Below, piece by piece: positions 43,889 to 52,640 of a stretch of 64,000 nt of DNA (within the stretch, counting starts at the first letter, position 1; each line of letters opens with the position of its first letter). The position numbers and the translations under genes were made by a program. The stretch is taken from NCBI RefSeq assembly GCF_046250185.1, contig NZ_CP176469.1; one strand, written 5' to 3'. Below the pieces are notes generated by a model, which saw nothing but the letters and a program-made list of their open reading frames with translations, had not been told where the DNA came from and did not search any database. The DNA comes from Litorimonas sp046250185 (GTDB lineage Bacteria; Pseudomonadota; Alphaproteobacteria; Caulobacterales; Maricaulaceae).

Positions 43889-43947
43889 TTTTCTTCTCCA
43901 AAGGCGGTTTCCCGCGCCAATAGGGCTGCGGGACTACGCTTCGTTCT

Positions 43948-44139
43948 TTATTTGTCTTCGACGACTTCGATCATGTGGGAGACCTTATTGATCATGCCAC
44001 GAACCGAAGGGGTGTCTTCGAGTGTTTTTTGTTTGCCGATACGGCCCAGGCCAAGACCGACAAGCGTCGCGCGCTGATCAGGTTTACGACGAGTCGATGA
44101 TCCTGTCTGACGGACGGTAACTGTTGCTTTTTTCGCCAT
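43948..44139 (-). CDS. rpmD: 50S ribosomal protein L30
   Basis: A 63-residue large-subunit protein. VTVRQTGSSTRRKPDQRATL, GLGLGRIG and the C-terminal GMINKVSHMIEVVED are standard. It lies between rpsE and the L15-fusion gene in the spc cluster. Confidence 0.97.
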   Translation of the reverse strand: MAKKATVTVRQTGSSTRRKPDQRATLVGLGLGRIGKQKTLEDTPSVRGMINKVSHMIEVVEDK

Positions 44140-44153
44140 GATTAAATCTCTAC

Positions 44154-44723
44154 TTACGCTTCGATTGCATCAGGTGCAGAGGCACCATCTTTGCGACGAT
44201 CAACGATATCTGCGACTTTCATGCCGCGCTTATTAGCAATCGTCCGAGGGCTTTCCATGCGCTTCAACGCATCAAAAGTGGCCCGCACCATGTTGTATGG
44301 ATTGGATGTGCCAATAGATTTGCCGACAACATCTTGAACGCCGAGACATTCCAGAACGGCCCGCATTGGACCACCAGCAATCACACCAGTCCCAGGAGGG
44401 GCTGAGCGCATGACGATCTTGCCTGCGCCGTGACGTCCTTGAACATCATGATGGAGCGTCCGACCTTCACGCAGTGGTACGCGGATCATTGTCTTTTTCG
44501 CTTCTTCAGTTGCCTTGCGGATCGCTTCTGGCACTTCGCGGGCTTTACCCTTGCCAAATCCAACACGGCCTTTTTCATCACCCACGATGACAAGTGCGGC
44601 GAATGACATGTTACGGCCACCCTTCACAGTCTTTGCCACACGGTTAATGTGAACCAGACGATCAATGAACTCGTTGTCTACTTCTTCGCGTTTGCCGCGA
44701 CGGTTATCTTCTCTACCTGCCAT
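44154..44723 (-). CDS. rpsE: 30S ribosomal protein S5
   Basis: A 189-residue small-subunit protein involved in decoding accuracy and helicase activity at mRNA entry. LVHINRVAKTVKGGRNMSFA and the GVIAGGPMRAVLE segment are typical. The N-terminal arginine-rich extension (GREDNRRGKREEVD) and the short C-terminal extension are normal for the class. Confidence 0.98.
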   Translation of the reverse strand: MAGREDNRRGKREEVDNEFIDRLVHINRVAKTVKGGRNMSFAALVIVGDEKGRVGFGKGKAREVPEAIRKATEEAKKTMIRVPLREGRTLHHDVQGRHGAGKIVMRSAPPGTGVIAGGPMRAVLECLGVQDVVGKSIGTSNPYNMVRATFDALKRMESPRTIANKRGMKVADIVDRRKDGASAPDAIEA

Positions 44724-44736
44724 AATCTCAGCTTTC

Positions 44737-45087
44737 CTAGAATTTCAAACCGGCTTCGCGAGCCGCATTCGCCAGAGCTTTCACTCGGCCATGATAAAGA
44801 TATGCGCCACGGTCAAAGACAACGTCTTCGATTTTCGCTTTTTTAGCGCGTTCTGCGATCAGCTTGCCAATTCGTTCAGCAGCTGCAACATCAGAACCCT
44901 TTGCTTTTTTATCTTCAAGCGTAGAGGCGGATGCTAGAGTTGTGCCTGTTGCATCGTCGATGATCTGTACAGAAATATTCTTTGACGACCGGAAGACTGA
45001 CAGACGCGGACGCCCATTGGCGTGTTTTTTGAGGCGGCGGCGAACCCGTTGGGCGCGGCGCTGCATAAGAGAACGAGCGGTTTTCAT
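44737..45087 (-). CDS. rplR: 50S ribosomal protein L18
   Basis: A 116-residue 5S rRNA-binding protein. RRLKKHANGRPRLSVFRSSK and the C-terminal YHGRVKALANAAREAGLKF mark the family. Its ATG overlaps the rplF TAA by one base (TAATG), implying translational coupling. Confidence 0.97.
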   Translation of the reverse strand: MKTARSLMQRRAQRVRRRLKKHANGRPRLSVFRSSKNISVQIIDDATGTTLASASTLEDKKAKGSDVAAAERIGKLIAERAKKAKIEDVVFDRGAYLYHGRVKALANAAREAGLKF

Positions 45088-45620
45088 TATTTCTTCTTAC
45101 CCTCTTTCTGACGCACAAATTCACCGACATAGCGCACGCCTTTGCCTTTATAAGGCTCTGGCTTACGGAAGCTGCGGATTTCTGCCGCCACTTGACCGAC
45201 TTGCTGCTTATCAATGCCAGACACGCTGACCAAAGTCGGCTTTGACGCCTCAATAGTCACGCCAGCTGGCGGTGTGTAATCAACGTCATGTGAATAACCG
45301 AGCTGCATAGAGAGCGTATTGCCCTTCATTTGCGCGCGATAACCAACGCCGCGCAATTCTAGCTCTTTTTTGAAGCCGTTCGTGACGCCTTCAATCATGT
45401 TTGCGACCATTGTGCGAGACATGCCCCACATTGCCGCGGCTGTTTTAGACCCTTCGACAGGTGACACAGTAAACTCTGCACCGTCTAGCTTGCCTGAAAC
45501 AGCATCTGGGAGCGTGAATTTCAGCTCGCCTTTAGATCCTTTGACAGTCACCTCTTGGCCCGTTTGTGTCAGTGTGACACCCGCTGGAACCGTGACTGGT
45601 TGTTTTCCGATACGTGACAT
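45087..45620 (-). CDS. rplF: 50S ribosomal protein L6
   Basis: A 177-residue protein of the large-subunit base near the factor-binding site. The N terminus MSRIGKQPVTVPAGV and the C-terminal PEPYKGKGVRYVGE with EFVRQKEGKKK are conserved. The stop overlaps the rplR start by one base. Confidence 0.98.
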   Translation of the reverse strand: MSRIGKQPVTVPAGVTLTQTGQEVTVKGSKGELKFTLPDAVSGKLDGAEFTVSPVEGSKTAAAMWGMSRTMVANMIEGVTNGFKKELELRGVGYRAQMKGNTLSMQLGYSHDVDYTPPAGVTIEASKPTLVSVSGIDKQQVGQVAAEIRSFRKPEPYKGKGVRYVGEFVRQKEGKKK

Positions 45621-45632
45621 AATGATAGCTCC

Positions 45633-46028
45633 TTATGACACTTGGCAAAGAACTTCGCCGCCGACATTGGCTTCGCGGGCAGCTGCATCGCTCATCACGC
45701 CTTTGGGCGTAGAGAGGATTGAGATACCCAAGCCATTGCGGACCTGCGGAAGTGTTTTAACCGATGAATAGACACGACGACCTGGCTTTGACACGCGTTT
45801 AATGTCGCGGATCACAGCTTCGCCTTCGAAATATTTCAGCTCGACATTAAAGCCTTTAAAGCCGTCAATTTCTGTCTCTGAATAGCCGCGGATGAAGCCC
45901 TCTTCTGCCAACACGTCCAAGACGCGGCCACGCAATGTGGAAGCAGGTGTGAGAACAGTCGAACGGCCACGCATGATAGCGTTACGAATACGAGTGAGCA
46001 TATCACCCAATGGATCGGAGAATGACAT
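45633..46028 (-). CDS. rpsH: 30S ribosomal protein S8
   Basis: A 131-residue protein that binds 16S rRNA and, in enterobacteria, autoregulates the spc operon. SDPLGDMLTRIRNA at the start and GLGISILSTPKGVMSD at the C-terminal rRNA-binding part are typical. Whether autoregulation applies here is not visible. Confidence 0.98.
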   Translation of the reverse strand: MSFSDPLGDMLTRIRNAIMRGRSTVLTPASTLRGRVLDVLAEEGFIRGYSETEIDGFKGFNVELKYFEGEAVIRDIKRVSKPGRRVYSSVKTLPQVRNGLGISILSTPKGVMSDAAAREANVGGEVLCQVS

Positions 46029-46038
46029 GGTTTCCCTC

Positions 46039-46344
46039 CTACCAGCTAGATTTCAGAAGACCTGGGATCAGGCCGTGTGAGCCAAGCTCGCGAAGCGCGA
46101 TCCGGGACATTTTCATTTTGCGATAATAGCCGCGCGGACGACCGGTGACTTGGCAACGGTTACGAATACGCGTTTCCGCTGAATTACGTGGCAGGGCAGC
46201 TAGCTTGAGCTGCGCCTGAAAACGCTCTTCGACGGGAATATCTTTATTACGCGCAATATCTTTGAGAAGCGCACGCTTAGCCGCATATTTTGCGACGAGG
46301 CGCTGACGCTTGAGATTGCGCTCAACTGCACTGACTTTAGCCAT
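46039..46344 (-). CDS. rpsN: 30S ribosomal protein S14 (zinc-free type)
   Basis: A 101-residue protein of the small-subunit head. The long form lacking the CxxC zinc motif is seen: RNRCQVTGRPRGYYRKMKMS has only one cysteine. C-terminal RELGSHGLIPGLLKSSW is standard. An 83-base gap, larger than its neighbours, separates it from rplE. Confidence 0.97.
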   Translation of the reverse strand: MAKVSAVERNLKRQRLVAKYAAKRALLKDIARNKDIPVEERFQAQLKLAALPRNSAETRIRNRCQVTGRPRGYYRKMKMSRIALRELGSHGLIPGLLKSSW

Positions 46345-46427
46345 GTTTTACTCCTATTTGCAGGACTCAGACGTCATATCTGCAGTCCGCTTCGCTTGTT
46401 GCGTTCGTTTACTTCGGTCCGGCCAGA

Positions 46428-46982
46428 TTAATTTCTGAACGGGAAAGCAAACGCGGCCAACAATGCTTTGGCTTCTTCATCTGTTTTTGCGGTCGTTTGA
46501 ACCACAATATCCATACCTCGGACTGACTCGACTTTGTCATAATCAATCTCTGGAAATACGATGTGTTCTTTAATGCCCATGGCGTAATTGCCGTTGCCAT
46601 CAAAGCTTTTACCATTCAATCCGCGAAAGTCACGTGTCCGTGGCAGTGCGATATTGATGAGGCGGTCCAAGAATTCAAACATCACGTCACGACGCAATGT
46701 CACCTTAGCCCCGATCACCATGCCGTCGCGAAGTTTGAAGCCCGCAATAGACTTTTTGGCAACCGTTTCAACTGGTTTCTGACCTGCAATCAAAGACAGT
46801 TCTTCGATCGCCGCTTGGACTTTTTTCTTGTCAGCCACACCCTCACCAAGGCCCATATTTAGGACGACCTTTTCGATGCGTGGAATTTGTATGTCATTTT
46901 CGTAGCCGAACTGCTCTTTCATCTTCGCGCGGATTTCCTCGCGGTAAACAGTGGCTAGGCGTGGTTCATAAGGTTTAGACAT
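46428..46982 (-). CDS. rplE: 50S ribosomal protein L5
   Basis: A 184-residue 5S rRNA-binding protein. KVVLNMGLGEGVADKKKV, AKKSIAGFKLRDGMVIG and RDFRGLNGKSFDGNGNY are landmarks. Its start overlaps the end of rplX by eight bases. Confidence 0.98.
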   Translation of the reverse strand: MSKPYEPRLATVYREEIRAKMKEQFGYENDIQIPRIEKVVLNMGLGEGVADKKKVQAAIEELSLIAGQKPVETVAKKSIAGFKLRDGMVIGAKVTLRRDVMFEFLDRLINIALPRTRDFRGLNGKSFDGNGNYAMGIKEHIVFPEIDYDKVESVRGMDIVVQTTAKTDEEAKALLAAFAFPFRN

Positions 46983-47292
46983 CGATGACTTCCCCTGTTC
47001 TCTTGGTCACACGGACCTTTTTACCATCTTTCAAAGTCTTGAAACCAACGCGAGTTGGCTTATCGTCTTTGGGATCAATGTGCGCGACGTTTGAAACAGC
47101 GATCGGCGCTTCAAATTCCATGATGCCGCCTTCATTACCTTGTGAGGCACGCATGTGACGCTTGACCATACGCACGCCTTTAACAACGATACGACCTTCT
47201 TTCGGAGAGACCTTCAGGACTTCGCCCTTCTTGCCTTTATCTCCGCCAGAAATGACGACGACATAGTCACCTTTTTTAATCTTGGCTGCCAT
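46975..47292 (-). CDS. rplX: 50S ribosomal protein L24
   Basis: A 105-residue assembly-initiator protein. KKGDYVVVISGGDKGKKGEV is the KOW motif and AHIDPKDDKPTRVGFK is typical near the C terminus. It overlaps rplE by eight bases and follows rplN by two. Confidence 0.98.
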   Translation of the reverse strand: MAAKIKKGDYVVVISGGDKGKKGEVLKVSPKEGRIVVKGVRMVKRHMRASQGNEGGIMEFEAPIAVSNVAHIDPKDDKPTRVGFKTLKDGKKVRVTKRTGEVIDV

Positions 47293-47294
47293 GA

Positions 47295-47678
47295 TTAGAT
47301 TACCTCTGGAGCAAGTGAGACGATCTTCATCAGATTTTTCGTTGGGCCAGACTTGGCGCGCAATTCACGCGGCACTGGGCCAAAAATCCGTGTGCCGAGC
47401 GGCTCACCATTATTGTTGATGATCACAGCGGCATTGCCGTCAAAACGAATGACAGACCCATCCGCGCGCTGGATATCTTTACGAACACGTACGACGACAG
47501 CCTTACGAACTTCGCCTTTTTTCACTTTACCGCGGGGTTGAGCTTCTTTGATCGACACAACGATAATGTCGCCCACGCTGGCATAACGACGCTTAGAGCC
47601 GCCCAGCACTTTGATACACTGGACGCGACGCGCACCAGAGTTATCGGCGACTTCGAGATTTGATTGCATTTGAATCAT
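47295..47678 (-). CDS. rplN: 50S ribosomal protein L14
   Basis: A 127-residue interface protein of the large subunit, slightly longer than the usual 122. MIQMQSNLEVADNSGARRV and the C-terminal REL...KNLMKIVSLAPEVI are conserved. It precedes rplX by two bases. Confidence 0.98.
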   Translation of the reverse strand: MIQMQSNLEVADNSGARRVQCIKVLGGSKRRYASVGDIIVVSIKEAQPRGKVKKGEVRKAVVVRVRKDIQRADGSVIRFDGNAAVIINNNGEPLGTRIFGPVPRELRAKSGPTKNLMKIVSLAPEVI

Positions 47679-47713
47679 GCGGGTCTCCTAGCTTGGTAGT
47701 TTCGCAAACTGGC

Positions 47714-47947
47714 TTAAGCGCCAGTCACGACTTCCCAGGTCTTGAGTTTACTTTTCGGGGGACATTCGATGATACGAACCTTGTCACCCACTTTATGCGC
47801 ATTGTTTTCATCATGCGCGTGATATTTTTTTGTCCGACGGATCGTCTTTTTGAACAGCGGGTGCAGGAAAGAACGCTCGACGCGGACGACGATTGTTTTT
47901 TCACCTTTGTCTGACACCACAGTGCCTTGGAGAATACGCTTTGGCAT
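47714..47947 (-). CDS. rpsQ: 30S ribosomal protein S17
   Basis: A 77-residue 16S rRNA-binding protein. MPKRILQGTVVSDKGEKTIV and HDENNAHKVGDKVRIIE are standard. It lies between rpmC and rplN. Confidence 0.97.
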   Translation of the reverse strand: MPKRILQGTVVSDKGEKTIVVRVERSFLHPLFKKTIRRTKKYHAHDENNAHKVGDKVRIIECPPKSKLKTWEVVTGA

Positions 47948-47956
47948 GGCTCTCTC

Positions 47957-48160
47957 TTACGCTTTCTTTGCGGCTGATTTTGTCTCAGCCTGAATAGTTT
48001 TGATCCGTGCGATATCGCGGCGCACTTGGCGCACGCGGGCAGTTTTTTCCAGCTGACCTGTCGCGTCCTGGAAACGCAGGTTGAACTGTTCTTTTTTCAA
48101 CTTCAGCAGCTCTTCTGTGAGCTGATCGGCTGTCATGGCTCGTGCGTCTACGGCTTTCAT
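47957..48160 (-). CDS. rpmC: 50S ribosomal protein L29
   Basis: A 67-residue protein at the peptide-exit rim where nascent-chain factors bind. LTEELLKLKKEQFNLRFQ and the C-terminal VRRDIARIKTIQ are the two conserved helices. A short lysine/alanine tail follows. Confidence 0.97.
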   Translation of the reverse strand: MKAVDARAMTADQLTEELLKLKKEQFNLRFQDATGQLEKTARVRQVRRDIARIKTIQAETKSAAKKA

Positions 48161-48169
48161 AGCGCGCTC

Positions 48170-48586
48170 CTATTGCTCGCCTGGACGTGTAACGACTTTA
48201 CACTTCACAGGCAATTTGGCGGCGCCGAGGCGAAGCGCTTCACGCGCAACAGCATCAGACACACCATCAATTTCAAACATGATGCGACCGGGCTTCACTT
48301 TACAGGCCCAGAATTCAACAGAACCCTTACCTTTACCCATCCGAACTTCGGTAGGTTTTTTCGTGACTGGCACATCTGGGAAGATGCGGATCCACACACG
48401 ACCAGCACGTTTCATATGACGTGTGATTGCGCGACGTGTCGCTTCGATCTGACGCGCGGTAACGCGCTCAGGTTCGAGGGCCTTAAGACCATAGGAACCA
48501 AAGTTCAATGAAGAACCGCCCTTGGCCATGCCTTTAATCCGACCCTTATGGGCTTTCCGGAATTTAGTACGTTTTGGCTGTAACAT
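48170..48586 (-). CDS. rplP: 50S ribosomal protein L16
   Basis: A 138-residue protein near the A-site of the peptidyl-transferase centre. MLQPKRTKFRKAHKGRIKG and RVWIRIFPDVPVTKKPTEVR are conserved; the motif MGKGKGSVEFW is also present. It lies between rpsC and rpmC. Confidence 0.98.
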   Translation of the reverse strand: MLQPKRTKFRKAHKGRIKGMAKGGSSLNFGSYGLKALEPERVTARQIEATRRAITRHMKRAGRVWIRIFPDVPVTKKPTEVRMGKGKGSVEFWACKVKPGRIMFEIDGVSDAVAREALRLGAAKLPVKCKVVTRPGEQ

Positions 48587-48603
48587 TGCTCTTAGCCTTC
48601 CAA

Positions 48604-49347
48604 TTAATTTGCGCGAGCTGGGCGACGATTGCCACGGTCATTGCCGCCGCGATCATTGCCACCGCGAGAGCGAGTATCGCCCTGCTCTGTCATGCGCTTT
48701 TCGTGAGCATAGGGATCATGTTCCATGATCTCGCCCTTATTGATCCAAACTTTGATGCCGATGATGCCCATGGCTGTCATCGCACGCGCGACACCGTAAT
48801 CGATGTCAGCGCGCATTGTGTGCAACGGCACAGAACCCTCTTGATATTGCTCAACCCGTGCGATTTCCGCGCCACCAAGACGACCGCCGAGCTTAATTTT
48901 ACAGCCCTTCGCACCCATGCGCATAGCAGACTGCAAAGACCGCTTCATTGCGCGACGGAAAGAGACGCGACGCTCTAGCTGCTGCGCAATGCCATCAGCA
49001 ACGAGGTTAGCGTCTACTTCTGGCTTACGGACTTCAACCAAGTTGATGAACACTTCACCGTCAACCATGCCCGCAACCTTTTTGCGCAGGACTTCGATAT
49101 CGGAGCCTTTTTTACCAATCACGACACCTGGACGGGCTGTGTAAATTGTAATGCGGCAGGTTTTGTGCGGACGCTCGATCACGATGCGAGACACAGACGC
49201 GTTTTTCAACTCAGCCATTAGGAATGAGCGGATCGCGAGATCTTGATGTAGCAGATCGCCATATTCAGCCGTGTTGGCGTACCAACGGGATGACCATGTG
49301 CGGTTAATGCCTAAGCGTAGACCGATTGGATTAATCTTCTGACCCAT
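48604..49347 (-). CDS. rpsC: 30S ribosomal protein S3
   Basis: A 247-residue protein at mRNA entry. MGQKINPIGLRLGINRTW, the KH-domain motif PGVVIGKKGSDIEVL and KVWINKGE are standard. The C-terminal tail is rich in Arg, Gly, Asn and Asp (two GGNDR units). The ATG overlaps the rplV stop by one base. Confidence 0.98.
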   Translation of the reverse strand: MGQKINPIGLRLGINRTWSSRWYANTAEYGDLLHQDLAIRSFLMAELKNASVSRIVIERPHKTCRITIYTARPGVVIGKKGSDIEVLRKKVAGMVDGEVFINLVEVRKPEVDANLVADGIAQQLERRVSFRRAMKRSLQSAMRMGAKGCKIKLGGRLGGAEIARVEQYQEGSVPLHTMRADIDYGVARAMTAMGIIGIKVWINKGEIMEHDPYAHEKRMTEQGDTRSRGGNDRGGNDRGNRRPARAN

Positions 49348-49751
49348 TATGCGGCCTCACTTTTTTCTGTCTCGGACACTTCAACTTGCTCTTGAACAAC
49401 GATTGTTAGCTCAGAGAACGGCTTTAAAATACGAGCGCCACGGCCACGTGCACGTGCACGGAAACGCTTCATCACGAAGTTTTTGCCGACATAGGCCTCT
49501 GACACGATCAAATTATCGATGTCCAAGCCATGATTGTTTTCAGCATTTGCAATCGCGCTTTCCAGCACGGTCTTCACAACACCAGAAATACGCTTGTGCG
49601 AAAATTCCAGATCAGCGAGGGCTGTTTCGACTTTTTTACCGCGAATGAGTTGCGCAACAAGGTTTAGCTTTTGTGGGCTGATGCGGATCATCCGCAACTT
49701 AGCCCGAGCTTCGTTGTCAGCAACGCGGCGTGGATTCTTAGCTTTAGCCAT
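49347..49751 (-). CDS. rplV: 50S ribosomal protein L22
   Basis: A 134-residue protein lining the exit tunnel. VETALADLEFSHKRIS, AENNHGLDID and the tunnel hairpin around RFRARARGRGARILKPFS are seen. It overlaps rpsC by one base and follows rpsS by two. Confidence 0.98.
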   Translation of the reverse strand: MAKAKNPRRVADNEARAKLRMIRISPQKLNLVAQLIRGKKVETALADLEFSHKRISGVVKTVLESAIANAENNHGLDIDNLIVSEAYVGKNFVMKRFRARARGRGARILKPFSELTIVVQEQVEVSETEKSEAA

Positions 49752-49753
49752 GA

Positions 49754-50032
49754 CTACTTCCGTTTCGCTTTCTTATCCGCACCGTGACCATAATAAGTCC
49801 GTGTCGGTGAGAATTCGCCTAGCTTGTGACCGACCATATCTTCGTCGACCAAAACTGGCACAAATTTTTGACCATTATGCACTTGGAACGTCAGTCCAAC
49901 GAAACCAGGCATAATCGTCGAACGACGAGACCAAGTCTTGATCGGCTTATGACGGCCCTCTGCGCGAGCGGCTTCGGCTTTTTTAAGCAGGTAACCGTCA
50001 ACAAACGGACCTTTCCATACTGAACGTGGCAT
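49754..50032 (-). CDS. rpsS: 30S ribosomal protein S19
   Basis: A 92-residue head protein. MPRSVWKGPFVDGYLLKKAE and RRSTIMPGFVGLTFQVHNG with GHKLGEFSPTRTYYGHGADK are conserved. It lies between rplB and rplV. Confidence 0.98.
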   Translation of the reverse strand: MPRSVWKGPFVDGYLLKKAEAARAEGRHKPIKTWSRRSTIMPGFVGLTFQVHNGQKFVPVLVDEDMVGHKLGEFSPTRTYYGHGADKKAKRK

Positions 50033-50044
50033 AGCGGTGTCCTA

Positions 50045-50878
50045 CTATTTCTTCTTCTTGTGACGAGAGCGGATAATGAACTTATCCGTCGCCTTATTAC
50101 TACGCGTTTTGGCGCCTTTAGTCGGCTTACCCCAAGGTGTCACAGGATGACGACCACCAGATGTCCGGCCTTCACCACCACCGTGCGGGTGATCCACTGG
50201 GTTCATGGCCACGCCGCGAACTGCCGGGCGCTTACCCAACCAACGCTTACGGCCAGCTTTACCCAGATCAATGTTCATATGATCCGGGTTAGACACAGCG
50301 CCGATTGTGGCGCGGCATGTCTGGTGAACCATGCGCATTTCGCCTGACTTCAAGCGAACCTGCGCGTAACCTTCTGACCGACCCACGAGCTGCGCATATG
50401 TACCAGCAGAGCGAGCGATTTGACCGCCCTTGCCTGGCTTCAGCTCGATATTGTGAATGATCGTACCAACAGGCATCAAACGCAAAGGCATGGAATTACC
50501 AGGCTTAATATCGGCACGGTCAGATGAGAGAACTTTGTCGCCTTCAGCCAAACGCTGCGGTGCCAAAATATATGATTTCTCGCCATCTTTATATTCGATC
50601 AATGCGATGAAAGCTGTCCGGTTTGGATCATATTCAAGGCGCAGAACAGTCGCTTCCATATCAAGCTTATTACGCTTGAAATCGACCATACGATAGAGAC
50701 GCTTATGGCCACCACCTTGGCGGCGCATCGTGATGCGACCTGTATTATTGCGACCACCATTTTTCGTCAGACCTTCAGTCAGTGCCTTTTCAGGGCGACC
50801 TTTGTGAAGTTCTGAGCGGTCAACCTGAACCAGGTGACGTCGTGACGGTGAAGTCGGATTGAATGTCTTTAAAGCCAT
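50045..50878 (-). CDS. rplB: 50S ribosomal protein L2
   Basis: A 277-residue protein needed for subunit association and peptidyl-transferase activity. MALKTFNPTSPSRRHLV begins it, and PVRGVAMNPVDHPHGGGEGR is the conserved C-terminal loop with the key histidine. Normal length. Confidence 0.98.
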   Translation of the reverse strand: MALKTFNPTSPSRRHLVQVDRSELHKGRPEKALTEGLTKNGGRNNTGRITMRRQGGGHKRLYRMVDFKRNKLDMEATVLRLEYDPNRTAFIALIEYKDGEKSYILAPQRLAEGDKVLSSDRADIKPGNSMPLRLMPVGTIIHNIELKPGKGGQIARSAGTYAQLVGRSEGYAQVRLKSGEMRMVHQTCRATIGAVSNPDHMNIDLGKAGRKRWLGKRPAVRGVAMNPVDHPHGGGEGRTSGGRHPVTPWGKPTKGAKTRSNKATDKFIIRSRHKKKK

Positions 50879-50887
50879 TGTCTCTTC

Positions 50888-51184
50888 CTACAAACCAGTT
50901 GCGATGTCGATGCTGTCGCCGTCTTTCAACGTGACATATGCTTTTTTGACATCTTTGCGGCGACCAGGACGACCCCGGAAACGCTTTGTTTTACCTTTGA
51001 CACGGATCGTGTTGACCGCCGTCACAGACACTTTGAACAACTGTTCAATCGCGTCTTTGATTTCTGGCTTAGAGGCGCTCAATGGCACCTCAAACACAAC
51101 CTGATTGTTTTCGGAAACAATCGTCGTTTTCTCAGTGATAACCGGGCTAAGCACGGCATCATAATGGCGGGCTGCTATACTCAT
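50888..51184 (-). CDS. rplW: 50S ribosomal protein L23
   Basis: A 98-residue protein at the tunnel exit that binds trigger factor and SRP. HYDAVLSPVITEKTT, VFEVPLSASKPEIKDAIEQL and RGRPGRRKDVKKAYVTL are conserved. Its start overlaps the rplD stop by four bases (ATGA). Confidence 0.98.
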   Translation of the reverse strand: MSIAARHYDAVLSPVITEKTTIVSENNQVVFEVPLSASKPEIKDAIEQLFKVSVTAVNTIRVKGKTKRFRGRPGRRKDVKKAYVTLKDGDSIDIATGL

Positions 51185-51801
51185 TTCAGTCGAGCCTCCA
51201 AGTCTTGAACGGCTTGCTTTGTGAGGACCAAAGTGTGCGACTTCAAAATATCATACACGTTAGCACCCTGACTCGGCAACACGTCGAGGTTAGGGATATT
51301 GCTGGCGGCCTTGGCAAAATTCACGTCGATAGCTGTTCCGCCGACGATCAACCCGTTTGTAACACCCAAGGCAACAAGTTGCTTGCGCAGCTCAGCCGTC
51401 TTCGGCGCCTTCATTGCAGCATCGTCAATGATGATAAGCTCTTTGGAGTTAGCCTTCGCTGACAGCGCATGACGCAAAGCCATTGCGCGAACTTTCTTCG
51501 GTAGGTCGTGCGCGTGCGAGCGAGACCGCGGACCGTGCGCTTTTGCACCACCACGGAACTGCGAGACAGATCCGTTACCGTGACGCGCTGTACCGCCGCC
51601 CTTTTGCTTGCCAATACGCTTTGTCGTTTTTGACACGTCACCACGCTCTTGAACCTGATGCGTGCCAGACCGACGCTTGGCCAGTTGGTAACGGACCATG
51701 CGGTGCAAAATGTCTTTGCGCGGCTCATTGCCGAAAATGGCATCGTCAAGATCAACAGACCCTGATTTCTTGCCAGCTAATGTTTGAACGTCGAGTTTCA
51801 T
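51181..51801 (-). CDS. rplD: 50S ribosomal protein L4
   Basis: A 206-residue exit-tunnel protein; in enterobacteria it also regulates the S10 operon. RQGT-like RSGTHQVQERGDVSK, KQKGGGTARHGNG and GGAKAHGPRSRSHAHDLPKK form the conserved loop. Overlaps with rplC (one base) and rplW (four bases). Confidence 0.98.
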   Translation of the reverse strand: MKLDVQTLAGKKSGSVDLDDAIFGNEPRKDILHRMVRYQLAKRRSGTHQVQERGDVSKTTKRIGKQKGGGTARHGNGSVSQFRGGAKAHGPRSRSHAHDLPKKVRAMALRHALSAKANSKELIIIDDAAMKAPKTAELRKQLVALGVTNGLIVGGTAIDVNFAKAASNIPNLDVLPSQGANVYDILKSHTLVLTKQAVQDLEARLK

Positions 51802-52640
51802 TATGCGTCACCCTCGCCTTTATCTGTGTCGTCCGCTGGCGCGTCGGCTTCAGCTGCATCCATAGCAGCTTGGCGCTCTTCCGCGATACGTTTCGCTTCT
51901 GCTTCTGCCTCGGCAGCTGCCGCAGCTTCAGCTTCTTTCGCCGCTTTCTCAGCCGCTTTCTTGTCGCCCATTGTGGCAGCCGGATAAATCAGGCCTTCCA
52001 TAGCAGGCTTTTTGACAGCGTCGCGAATTTCAAGCCATGCGCCCTTGGCACCTGGCGTCGCGCCGCGGATCAGGACGAGGTTTTCGTCATTTTCAACACG
52101 AGCCACTTCGAGATTTTGAACGGTGCGACGCACTGCGCCCATGTGACCGGCCATTTTCTTGCCCTTGAAGACTTTACCCGGGTCTTGACACTGACCTGTT
52201 GAACCATGCGAACGGTGAGAGATTGACACACCATGTGTTGCGCGAAGGCCGCCAAAGTTATGACGCTTCATCGCACCCGCAAAGCCCTTACCAACAGTAA
52301 TACCTGCGACGTCAACTTTTTGACCTGGCAAGAAATGACCTGCGATAAACTCTTCGCCGACAGCGACAAGGTTCTCTTCGGACACACGAAACTCAACCAG
52401 CTTCTGTTTAGGGGTTACGCCCGCTTTGGCGAAACGCTCACGCTCTGCTTTAGAGACGCGCTTTACTTTCGCTTCGCCAGAACCGAGCTGAACAGCTGTA
52501 TAGCCGTCACGCGCCATTGTTTTTTGCGCCACCACTGCGCAACCCTCTAGGGCGCAAACAGTCACAGGAACATGATTGCCCGCATCGTCATAGACGTGCG
52601 TCATGCCCAGCTTCTTGGCTAATAATCCTGTACGAGACAT
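51801..52640 (-). CDS. rplC: 50S ribosomal protein L3 with charged C-terminal tail
   Basis: A 279-residue protein; the usual L3 is about 210. The core (residues 1 to about 220) has FAGAMKRHNFGGLRATHGVS and the glutamine-methylation region GSTGQCQDPGKVFKGKKMAGH (cited in part). The last 55 residues or so are Ala, Glu and Lys rich (EAEAEAKRIAEERQAAMDAAE and so on, a likely helix or coiled coil) and end in an acidic stretch. Such tails occur in other alphaproteobacteria and do not change the assignment. Start directly abuts the rpsJ stop. Confidence 0.97.
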   Translation of the reverse strand: MSRTGLLAKKLGMTHVYDDAGNHVPVTVCALEGCAVVAQKTMARDGYTAVQLGSGEAKVKRVSKAERERFAKAGVTPKQKLVEFRVSEENLVAVGEEFIAGHFLPGQKVDVAGITVGKGFAGAMKRHNFGGLRATHGVSISHRSHGSTGQCQDPGKVFKGKKMAGHMGAVRRTVQNLEVARVENDENLVLIRGATPGAKGAWLEIRDAVKKPAMEGLIYPAATMGDKKAAEKAAKEAEAAAAAEAEAEAKRIAEERQAAMDAAEADAPADDTDKGEGDA

